Shown piece by piece: positions 33,049-41,800 of a stretch of 64,000 nucleotides of DNA. The notes below the pieces were generated by a model. The model was not told the DNA's origin. It was given only the letters and a program-made list of their open reading frames with translations, and searched no databases. This stretch comes from Mycobacterium sp. E3251 (GTDB taxonomy: Bacteria > Actinomycetota > Actinomycetes > Mycobacteriales > Mycobacteriaceae). The stretch is taken from positions 1 through 64,000 of the forward strand of contig NZ_LZJF01000042.1 in the NCBI RefSeq assembly GCF_001666835.1. Direction: 5' to 3'. The position numbers and the translations under genes are program-made. Position 1 is the first letter of the stretch. Each line of letters begins with the position of its first letter.

Positions 33049-35215
33049 TCTGCCGCCCGGCAAGTGGACCATTCCGCTGATCGGCCCGTGGTGGGCGGGC
33101 CCACCGGTGGCTTTGCGAGTTGCTGCGCAGTACTGGAGTCAGGCGTGCCTGCAGCAGGAGCAGTATTCACAAGATCTGCGTAACCAGCGCGCCGCGCTCT
33201 TGGCGCATAACCAGGGCCGCACCGCCGACGACCTGAGCGCCCGCTTTTTCCAGGGTGAACAGTTGCACCTAGATCTGGCTGAAAAGTATCAAGCAAAAGC
33301 GGCGGGGCTAAATTCCTGCGCCAATGAAATTGACGCCCTGCGTACCCGCCTCAGTGTCATCGCTAGCGAGGGAAACGACGAAATTGACAGGATAATCGCA
33401 TCCAAAAGACCCGAATTGGAAAAACTAGCTGAGATCCAGGCAGTACAGGTTAAGTGCAACGCTCAGGCAGAACTCGCATCTGACAATGCGGTTACCAACA
33501 TGACGGCCGCAACGCAGAAGATCCTTGCAAAGGAAGGTATTGCTAGCGATGCCAGGACGTGGGGGCGGGAGCAGGGATTCGATGCTGGCCGTGTTCCGCG
33601 GCCCCGCCCGATCGGACAGGAAGATCTCAACCCGGCAGCGGGAGCCACCGGCGGCCCCGGTGGGCCTCATGGTGGCGTGGAGGGACCACCGGGTGGTGGC
33701 GTGCAGGGGCCTTACCCAGCGCTAACCGGAACCGCTGGCGGCCCTGGCGGTGGCGGCAGTGGCGGCGGTGCCCTAGGCACCAATCCGCATGCCGCCCCGC
33801 CGACAACGACTGGATTTGCCGGCGGTCCTATCAAGGCAGGGACCTTGCCGGCCGGACCACCAGGCGCAGCGCCACACGGTGTACAAGTGGCAAATGCAGG
33901 CGTACCACTAGCGCCGGGGACATCCGCGATGCCTGGTGCACCAGTGTCGACCACGGGGGGGTTGGGTCAAGGCGTCTCACCCGGATTAGGCCAATCGTTC
34001 GCGAGCGGAATGGCGACGGGGCAATCGGCAGGCGCGGGTCCGCAAGCGCTCTCGACAAACGCGATTAATGCGATGGAGGGTGGATCACCCCCGACTAACG
34101 AAACGGGTGCTCCGGCTCCTCCGCCGGTAGCGCCCAGTGTCCCAGCTGGCGGAGCATTCATTGCGGCGAACGCTCCGGTTGATACACCACCGGCCGCGCC
34201 GGATGCGCCGGCTCCGGTCGGTGGCGGGGCGACCGCGGTAGCGCCTGCCGTGGTGACTGGCGGCTCGTGGTCAGCGACGGCACCGCCCGTCACCGGCGGT
34301 CCTGCTGGTCCGTTGCCCGCATACGGTTCTGACCTGCGTCCACCGATGGCTACACCCTCGACCATGCCTGCGACTCCCGCGGGACCGGTATCCGGCGCAC
34401 CGGTCGCGCCTTCACCAGGTTCATCCCCATCGGCCGGCGGACCACTAGTTTCCCCAGTTGAGCGGGCGGCGCAAGGTGCCGCCGCTGGGCAGGCCGGAGC
34501 TAGCTCATCAACATTGACCGGCGCAACGGCGGCGTCCGCCACGGCTGGCGCTACCGCCGGTGTCGCGTCGAACAGGGCGGTCGAACAGCAACGGCTGCAA
34601 CGGATTGTCGACGCGGTAGCCCGCCAGGAGCCGCGGCTGTCCTGGGCCGCCGGGCTACGGGACGACGGCACTACCACTCTGCTGGTCACCGACCTCGCCG
34701 GCGGATGGATACCACCGCACGTCCGGCTGCCCGCCCACGTCACCCTGCTCGAGCCAGCCTCGCGTCGCCGAGACGCGAGCGTAGTGGACTTGCTGGGCGC
34801 CATAGTGGTCGCGGCCGCCCACCATGCCAACACTTATGTGGGCGAGCCTGGCGCTGAGGAGTCGCCCCTGACGGGAGATCGCCTAGCCCGCGCCACCGCG
34901 CCCCACGTCGATGAACTCGGGCCGACCCTCGTAGAGGCCGTTCGACGTCGCGACGGCCTGCCGCGGATCGCTCAGGCCATCGCGACGCCCGCTGTGCGGA
35001 AAACCGGCGTCCTCGAAAACGAGGCCCAACTATTGCATGAATGCATCGCAGACGTTCAGCACGAGGTTCTCATCGCGTACCCCCACCATGACCAGGCCGC
35101 AGTTGGCGACTGGATGCTTCTGGCGGCGATCGAAGCGCTAATCGACGACCACGAGTACCTGGCGAATTACCACCTAGCTTGGTTTGCGGCGATCTCCAGG
35201 CATGGCGGCTCTTAA
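33035..35215 (+). CDS. Large ESX-2-locus protein (Rv3900c plus Rv3899c in one frame)
   Basis: 726 residues. Residues 1-180 are helical (ALRVAAQYWSQACLQQEQYS), resembling the Ala-rich Rv3900c type; residues 190-510 are Gly/Pro/Ala-rich low complexity; residues 520-726 form a globular domain (IVDAVARQEPRLSWAAGLRD to WFAAISRHG) that I recognise as the Rv3899c C-terminal domain (DUF5631/DUF5632). M. tuberculosis has Rv3900c (about 311 residues) and Rv3899c (about 410) as separate genes, whose sum is close to this one. The GTG at 33035 follows AAAAAGG. Role unknown, probably linked to ESX secretion. Confidence 0.82.
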   Translation: MAAADLPPGKWTIPLIGPWWAGPPVALRVAAQYWSQACLQQEQYSQDLRNQRAALLAHNQGRTADDLSARFFQGEQLHLDLAEKYQAKAAGLNSCANEIDALRTRLSVIASEGNDEIDRIIASKRPELEKLAEIQAVQVKCNAQAELASDNAVTNMTAATQKILAKEGIASDARTWGREQGFDAGRVPRPRPIGQEDLNPAAGATGGPGGPHGGVEGPPGGGVQGPYPALTGTAGGPGGGGSGGGALGTNPHAAPPTTTGFAGGPIKAGTLPAGPPGAAPHGVQVANAGVPLAPGTSAMPGAPVSTTGGLGQGVSPGLGQSFASGMATGQSAGAGPQALSTNAINAMEGGSPPTNETGAPAPPPVAPSVPAGGAFIAANAPVDTPPAAPDAPAPVGGGATAVAPAVVTGGSWSATAPPVTGGPAGPLPAYGSDLRPPMATPSTMPATPAGPVSGAPVAPSPGSSPSAGGPLVSPVERAAQGAAAGQAGASSSTLTGATAASATAGATAGVASNRAVEQQRLQRIVDAVARQEPRLSWAAGLRDDGTTTLLVTDLAGGWIPPHVRLPAHVTLLEPASRRRDASVVDLLGAIVVAAAHHANTYVGEPGAEESPLTGDRLARATAPHVDELGPTLVEAVRRRDGLPRIAQAIATPAVRKTGVLENEAQLLHECIADVQHEVLIAYPHHDQAAVGDWMLLAAIEALIDDHEYLANYHLAWFAAISRHGGS

Positions 35216-35353
35216 AAAGCCCGGATTGATACTGGTCATTGGTGGTTTTGTCGACCATTGAGCGTCAAGGTGACTACCGCCCAGGGCGTGTTATGGAAAA
35301 ATCAACTTCGGCGAGCAATGCCGGTGTCGTGAGAAGGAAAGCGGGGTGGAACT

Positions 35354-36286
35354 GTGACAATCCAATCGAATCCGTTGGTCTACGGAATCCTGGCGAATGC
35401 ACCGGCCGATCTGCCGCCGGTGACGCCGCCTCAAGGCGCTCCGCCAGACACCTCGCCCGCAGGGGGCCCGGCTACTCAAGCAGCAATCGCCGCCGCGAAC
35501 GCCGGTGTTCCGAAAGACGCGGCAGACGCCGCGGCCGCGGACGCTGATCGCCGCGCCCACGCCGCCGATGCGGCCGCGAAATTCCCTGCGAACGAAGCTG
35601 AATCACAGCAGCAGATGCAGAACATCGGTCAGCAAGCCCCGCAGATGATGCAGCAGATGCTGCAGAGCATCACGGGTGCCCTCGGCGGCGCGGTCGGTGG
35701 CATCATGCAGCCGCTGACCCAGCTGCCCCAGCAGGCGATGCAGGCCGGCCAGAGCGCCATCCAGCCGCTAATGAGCGCCGTGCAGGGCGGCGCTCACGGA
35801 GCCGGGCTCGCGAGCGACGCGCATCTCGTCGACAGCGTCGGCCCGGGCTCCGGGGCCGGCGGCGGCGCAGGCCTGGGCGGTGGTGGCGGAGGCCTCGGCG
35901 GTGGTGGCACCACCCCCGCCAGCTCTCTGGGTCCGCCACCCGTACCGACGTCGTCCCCGCCGACGACCCCCGCAGGGGCGGCCAAGCCGGTCATGACCCC
36001 GCCGGTCAGCGGCGCCCCGACCGCTGGGGGCCCGACCGGCATGGGCGGCATGGGAATGATGCCGCCCGGCGCGATGGGTGCCCACGGCGAAGGCAGCAAA
36101 GAGAAGCCGCCGGAGAAGCGGATCTCCGCGCCGGGCGTGCCCAACGGCCAGCCCGTCAAGGGTCGCCTGACGATGCCGCCGACCCCGCCCGGGCCCAAAC
36201 CCGGTGAGGACAAACCCACCGTCGTCACCAACCGGCCGAATCGCCGAATCGTGATCATGCCAAGCGAGGACGAGGCAAAGGAATAG
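35354..36286 (+). CDS. Ala/Pro/Gln-rich ESX-2-locus protein (Rv3898c/Rv3897c region)
   Basis: 310 residues. The N-terminal third is Ala-rich and helical, followed by QQAPQMMQQMLQSITGALGG and a Gly-rich hinge, then Pro/Gly-rich sequence and a basic, ordered ending (RPNRRIVIMPSEDEAKE). Position and length agree with Rv3898c (about 110 residues) plus Rv3897c (about 210), here in one unbroken frame. The composition recalls exported ESX-associated proteins of the EspB/PPE-like type, but no secretion motif could be assigned. Function unknown. GTG start at 35354. Confidence 0.72.
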   Translation: MTIQSNPLVYGILANAPADLPPVTPPQGAPPDTSPAGGPATQAAIAAANAGVPKDAADAAAADADRRAHAADAAAKFPANEAESQQQMQNIGQQAPQMMQQMLQSITGALGGAVGGIMQPLTQLPQQAMQAGQSAIQPLMSAVQGGAHGAGLASDAHLVDSVGPGSGAGGGAGLGGGGGGLGGGGTTPASSLGPPPVPTSSPPTTPAGAAKPVMTPPVSGAPTAGGPTGMGGMGMMPPGAMGAHGEGSKEKPPEKRISAPGVPNGQPVKGRLTMPPTPPGPKPGEDKPTVVTNRPNRRIVIMPSEDEAKE

Positions 36287-36455
36287 GCGGCACCACAAGC
36301 CATTCCCACTCGGGCGAAAGGTGAGTGGTCGGCCTACGCGCCCGGCAGTAGGGTCGCTACGTAATCGCTCGTTATTGACAGCGCGACTGCCTATTCGTGC
36401 ATGCTATTGAGTACGGATTTCGCCGGGCAGAGGGTGTGGGAAAAAGGGGACCAGG

Positions 36456-37313
36456 GTGGGGCAGTCGTCGACTGATCCGCTGACGATGCACGCGGTGGCG
36501 GTCTTGGCCCGTGGCCATGGCCTGTTCGCCGGTGACACCATCGCCGCTCCGGTCCACCCCCCGCGGGAGCACGCCCGGGTCAGAACCGAGGGCCTCCCGA
36601 GACCTGCGGCGACGAGGTCGGCGAACACCCTGGACGAAGCCCGCCGCTCCGGCGACACCGACCGGGAGCTGGCACAGATCCTGGCGACCGCGCGGGCCGA
36701 CCACGCGCAGGCAAGCACGGCGACCCGCGCGGTCTTGGAAGACGCGAAGGCCGACGCCACGCCCGCCGATACCCCGATGGCCCGCCGCGAGGCGATGGCG
36801 CGGATGGCCGCGAGGTTGCGGACCCAGCACCGGCACATCGCCGGCTCGCGCCGGCGGGCACGACTCCTGGCGCTGCGGCTAAGGCGGCTGCGCTACCGAC
36901 AAAGGCGGGCGGCGATGCGAGGGGACCAGGGCAGCGGGCGGGCGGCGGTCCTGGCGGCGATCCGCAAAGCCTTGGATATCAAGGGTATTCACGACCCGGC
37001 GGCACGTGCCCGGTGGGAACGCGGCATGGATCTGGTGGCGCGCCGCGAGTCTAACTACAACGCCGACGCTGTCAACGACTGGGACTCCAACGCGGCGCGC
37101 GGGACGCCGAGCAAGGGCGCCTGGCAGTTCATCGGCCCCACCTTCGCGGCGTATCACCAGCCGGGAACGTCCCGCGACATCCACAATCTGGTGGCGCAGG
37201 CGTGCGCGTTCATCAACTATGCGATGGGCCGCTATCACGTCGCCGCGGACGCGTCGAACTTGGCCGATCGGATTCAGCAGGCCGATCCACGCCGATCACC
37301 TAAGGGGTATTGA
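36456..37313 (+). CDS. Lytic-transglycosylase-like protein (Rv3896c-like)
   Basis: 285 residues from GTG 36456, after AAAAGGGG. The C-terminal ~95 residues form a lysozyme/transglycosylase-like domain, with the catalytic Glu likely in ARRESNYNADAV (about residue 197) and GAWQFIGPTFAAYH following. The first ~165 residues are charged and helical, with an Arg-rich patch (SRRRARLLALRLRRLRYRQ). No Sec signal is visible, suggesting export by another route. A cell-wall enzyme inside an ESX locus could open peptidoglycan for the machine. It is followed at once by eccB2. Confidence 0.85.
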   Translation: MGQSSTDPLTMHAVAVLARGHGLFAGDTIAAPVHPPREHARVRTEGLPRPAATRSANTLDEARRSGDTDRELAQILATARADHAQASTATRAVLEDAKADATPADTPMARREAMARMAARLRTQHRHIAGSRRRARLLALRLRRLRYRQRRAAMRGDQGSGRAAVLAAIRKALDIKGIHDPAARARWERGMDLVARRESNYNADAVNDWDSNAARGTPSKGAWQFIGPTFAAYHQPGTSRDIHNLVAQACAFINYAMGRYHVAADASNLADRIQQADPRRSPKGY

Positions 37314-37315
37314 GC

Positions 37316-38800
37316 ATGCCGCTGAGTTTGTCGAACCGCGACCAGAACTCCGGTCACCTGTTCTACAACCGACGGCTGCGCGCGGCGACCACCCGGTTCT
37401 CGGTGCGGATGAAACATGACGACCGCAAGCAGACCGCCGCGCTGGTGTTGTCGATCTTGTTGGTGGCGATCGGCGCCGGTTGGATGATGCTGCTGAACGT
37501 GCTCAAACCGACTGGCGCAGTGGGTGAATCGGCGATCATCGGGGACCGCGATTCCGGCGCGATCTACGCCCGCATCGACGGCCGGCTCTATCCCGCCCTG
37601 AACCTGACGTCGGCCCGGCTGGCCACTGGAACGGCGAACCCGCCGACGTGGGTCAAGCGCAGCGAGATCGCCAAGTATCCGACCGGCCCGCTGATCGGCA
37701 TCCCGGGTGCGCCGGCGGCGATGCCGGTGAATCGCGGCGGGATTTCGGCGTGGGCCGTCTGCGATACGGCGGGGCGCCCGCGCAGCGGTGACAAGCCGGT
37801 CGTCACGTCAATCGCGGGCACACTCGACGGCGGCGGCCGCGCGGCCCCGCTGGCCGACGATGCCGGCGTGCTCGTGACGTTCGAGGGCAACACGTATGTG
37901 ATCTGGGGCGGCAAACGCTCGCAGGTCGATCCGGCCAGCCGGGCGATCACCCTCAGCCTGGGCCTGGACCCCGGAGTGACGTCGCCAGTGGAGATTTCGC
38001 GCGCGCTCTACGACGGACTCCCCGCGACCGAGCCGCTGCGTGTCCCGGATGTGCCGCAGGCGGGCGCACCGTCGACGTGGGTCTCGGGGTCGCAGGTGGG
38101 CGCGGTGTTGCAGGCTCAGACCGCCGGCGGCGGCAAGCAGTTCTACGTACTCCTGCCCGACGGGGTGCAGAAGATCACGAGCTTTGTCGCCGATCTGCTT
38201 CGCAGCGCGAACTCCTACGGGTCGACGGCGCCCCGCGTGGTAACCCCCGACGTCTTGGTCAACATCCCCCAGGTCAATTCGCTGGCCGTGGACTACTACC
38301 CAACAAAGCGGCTGAATTTCGTTGACACGGCGGCGAATCCGACCACCTGCGTCGGGTGGGAGAAGGGCTCCACGGATCCACAGGCCCGCGTCGTGATCTA
38401 TAACGGGCGGGGTCTTCCGGTGTACTCGTATCTGGATGACCGGATCGTGCACCTGGTGCGCGACGACCGCGACCCGGCATCGGTGGTCGCCAACCAGGTG
38501 CTGGTGCTGCCGGGGGCGGCCAACTTCGTCACCTCGACCAGCGGGGTCGTCACGTCCGATTCCCGCGAATCGTTGTTCTGGGTCTCCGATAACGGCGTGC
38601 GGTTCGGCATCGCCGCCAACGACGACACGATGCGGGCGCTCGGGCTCGATCCGGCTTCCGCGGTGCAGGCGCCGTGGCCATTGCTGCGGACTTTCGCTGC
38701 GGGCCCGGCCTTGTCGCGCGAAGCGGCGCTCGTGGCGCGTGACACGGTGCCGGCGCTGGGCAAGGCGGCCGTGGTGACGACATCGAAGGCGGGAGGCTAG
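37316..38800 (+). CDS. eccB2: ESX-2 type VII secretion component EccB2
   Basis: 494 residues, close to the 495 of M. tuberculosis EccB2. The first 20 residues (PLSLSNRDQNSGHLFYNRRL) are as I remember that protein. One transmembrane helix lies near residues 41-62 (AALVLSILLVAIGAGWMMLL); the rest is periplasmic, built of EccB repeats around a central domain, with two Cys (in WAVCDTAG and TTCVGWE). EccB forms the periplasmic part of the ESX core complex with EccC, EccD and EccE. ATG 37316 chosen, with AAGGGG upstream; an overlapping TTG at 37310 is less likely. Frame is intact. Confidence 0.95.
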   Translation: MPLSLSNRDQNSGHLFYNRRLRAATTRFSVRMKHDDRKQTAALVLSILLVAIGAGWMMLLNVLKPTGAVGESAIIGDRDSGAIYARIDGRLYPALNLTSARLATGTANPPTWVKRSEIAKYPTGPLIGIPGAPAAMPVNRGGISAWAVCDTAGRPRSGDKPVVTSIAGTLDGGGRAAPLADDAGVLVTFEGNTYVIWGGKRSQVDPASRAITLSLGLDPGVTSPVEISRALYDGLPATEPLRVPDVPQAGAPSTWVSGSQVGAVLQAQTAGGGKQFYVLLPDGVQKITSFVADLLRSANSYGSTAPRVVTPDVLVNIPQVNSLAVDYYPTKRLNFVDTAANPTTCVGWEKGSTDPQARVVIYNGRGLPVYSYLDDRIVHLVRDDRDPASVVANQVLVLPGAANFVTSTSGVVTSDSRESLFWVSDNGVRFGIAANDDTMRALGLDPASAVQAPWPLLRTFAAGPALSREAALVARDTVPALGKAAVVTTSKAGG

Positions 38801-38803
38801 GGG

Positions 38804-41800
38804 ATGTCCAAGAAAGCGTTTCCCATCAACCGGGTCAAGCTCGAGCCGCCGAAACCCGTTCGGGTAGCACCGAATGCGCCGATCGCTCTGCCCGAGCGCG
38901 AGCCCCGCAACATCTGGGTGATGATCGGGGTGCCGGCGCTCATCGTGGCACTCATCGGCACCATCGTCATGCTCTACGTGTCAGGCGTCCGCAGCCTTTC
39001 CACGGGGTTCTTTCCCTTGATGGGTATCGGCGCGTTCAGCATGCTGGCGTTCTCCGGCCGCTTCGGACGCGCGCGCAAGATCACTTGGGGCGAAATGGAA
39101 AAGGGCCGCCGCCGCTACTTGCGCGACCTCGACACGAACCGCGACGAGATCCAGACCGCGGTGTGCGCGCAGCGGGAATGGCAGAACGCGCTGCACTCCG
39201 ATCCGCGCGGGCTCGGGGCCATCATCGGTGGGCCGCGGATGTGGGAGCGCGGCCGCGGTGACGTGGATTTCTTGGAGGTGCGGCTGGGCACCGGGGTGCA
39301 GCACGCGCCGGACTCGGTGTTGTCGGTGACGTGGCCCGACATCGCCTCCGACGAAGAGCTCGAACCCGTCACCGGACAGGCCCTGCGCGATTTCATCTTG
39401 GAGCAGCGCAAGATTCGCGACATCGCCAAGGTAGTCAACCTGCGCTCGGCGCCGGGTTTCAGCTTTGTCGGCGACGACCTGGACCGGCTGCGGTCGCTGA
39501 TGCGTTCGGTGTTGTGCTCCCTGGCGGTGTTCCACAACCCGCGCGACCTCAAATTGATGGTGGTCACCCGCAATCCCGAGGTGTGGTCGTGGATGGTGTG
39601 GCTCCCGCACAATCTGCACGACGAGCTGTTCGACGCGTGCGGCTGGCGGCGCCTGGTGTTCACCACACCTGAGGAGCTGGAGGAGACCCTGGGGGCCGAG
39701 CTGCACATGAAGGGAAAGCGGGGCGCGTGGACGCCCCCGGCGCCGGCGAGCCCGACCGCGATGGGATCGGCGCTCGAAACGGGCGTCGACACGGTGGATC
39801 TGGGACCGCACCTGGTGATCGTCGACGACAACACCGGCAGCCCCGACGCGTGGGAGAGCGTGGTCGGCCAGGTAGGCAAGGCCGGAATCACATTGCTACG
39901 CATCGCATCCCGAGTCGGCACCGGCGTGGGTTTCGCGCAGGATCAGGTGTTCGAGATGGGCGAGCGGCACAGTGCGCCCGTCAACGGCGAAGTCAAACTC
40001 GGCCGCAACGGCTTCGACGCGGACGGTGAGGACGGCCGCCCGGCGCCCCTGCTGCGGGTGCGCGACAAGTTCTTCGCCCACGCCGACCAGCTGTCGATCC
40101 ACCGGGCCTACCGGTATGCGCGCGCGATGGCGCGGTGGTCGCCGACCACGCGTAGCGAGATCGCCGATTCGACCGGCGGCGCCACCGAGCTCCTGCGGGC
40201 GCTGGGCATCGTCGATCCCCGCCAATTGGACGTCGACCGGTTGTGGGCCGAGCGGCGTGGCCGCGGTGACGAGAGATGGTGTGAGATCCCCGTCGGTGCG
40301 AAACCCACCGGCGAGCTGCAGAACATCATCATCCGCGCGAAAGACTTCGGCGGCTTCGGATTTCACTCCGTGGTCATCGGCACCAGCGGCTCGGGAAAGT
40401 CGGAGTTCTTCCTGTCGCTGGTCTACGGCATCGCGCTGACACACTCGCCGGAGACGTTCAACGTGATCTTCGTCGACATGAAGTTCGAATCGGCGGCCCA
40501 GGACATCCTGGGCCTCCCGCATGTGGTGGCCGCCCTGTCGAACCTCGGCAAGGACGAGCGGCATCTGGCCGAGCGGATGCGCCGGGTCATCGACGGCGAG
40601 ATCAAACAACGCTACGAACTGTTCACCTCGGTGGGCGCGCGCGACGCCAACGACTACGAAGAGATCCGGCTGGCAGGACGGGACCTGCCGCCGGTGCCGG
40701 TCCTGCTCGTCATCGTCGACGAGTATCTGGAACTCTTTGCCAATCACGAGAAGTGGATCAACCTGATCATCCACATCGGTCAGGAAGGCCGTGGCGCCAA
40801 CGTCTTCTTCATGCTGGGCGGGCAGCGGCTGGATCTGTCCTCGCTGCAGAAGGTGAAGTCGAACATCGCATTCCGGATCGCCCTGCGCGCGGAGTCCGGT
40901 GACGACAGCCGCGAGGTGATCGGATCGGACGCCGCCTACCACTTGCCGTCGAAGGAGAACGGCTTCGCCCTGCTGAAGGTGGGGCCGCGCGATCTCGAAC
41001 CGTTCCGCTGCTTCTATCTCTCGGCTCCCTTCGTGGTGCCGAAAGGCAAGGAGGTAGCGACGACCGTAGACATGACCCTGACCAAGCCGCGGCTGTACAA
41101 CTGGCAGTTCCAACCGCTGGAGGAATCCGACGCCGCGGCCCTGGAAGCGGCTGCCGCCGCGGACACCGAGCCTGACGAATTCCTCTACCACGATGACGGT
41201 TTCAAGCGGAAGAAAATCGTCGACGTCCTGCGCGAGTCGTTGCACGACGTTCCACACCGGTCGCCGCGCCGGCCATGGCTGGAGCCGCTGGAGGACCCCG
41301 AGCCCGTCGACGTTCTGGTGTCGGCCTACCGCGGCAAGCCTTGGCATGTCGACTACGGCCAGAACGCGGGCCTGATGTTCCCGGTGGGCGTCATGGACAT
41401 CCCCGAGGAGTCCAAGCAGATCGTGCACGCCGTCGATGCGCTGCGGAGCAACGTCATCGTGGTGGGTGCCAAGCAACGCGGCAAGACGACCACCCTAATG
41501 ACGCTGATGTGTTCGGCCGCAACGATGTACAGCCCGGCACGCGTGACGTTCTTCTGCATCGGCGGCGCGACCCTGGCGCAGGTGGCGTCACTGCCGCACG
41601 TCACCGACATCGTGTCGCCGAAGGACGCGGAGGGCATCGAGCGGATCTTGAGCAGCATGGACGCGCTGATCGACGCGCGTGAGGACTCGTTCCGGCGGCT
41701 GAAGATCGACCTCGACGGCTTCCGCGAGCGCCGGTTCGCGCCGGGCAGCGACGGGCTGGGCGGGACTGATCCCAACGATCCCTTCGGCGATGTGTTCGTG

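Noticed and set aside
38981-41476. Open frames opposite eccC2
   Set aside because: Mirror frames of an unmistakable EccC2 coding sequence.
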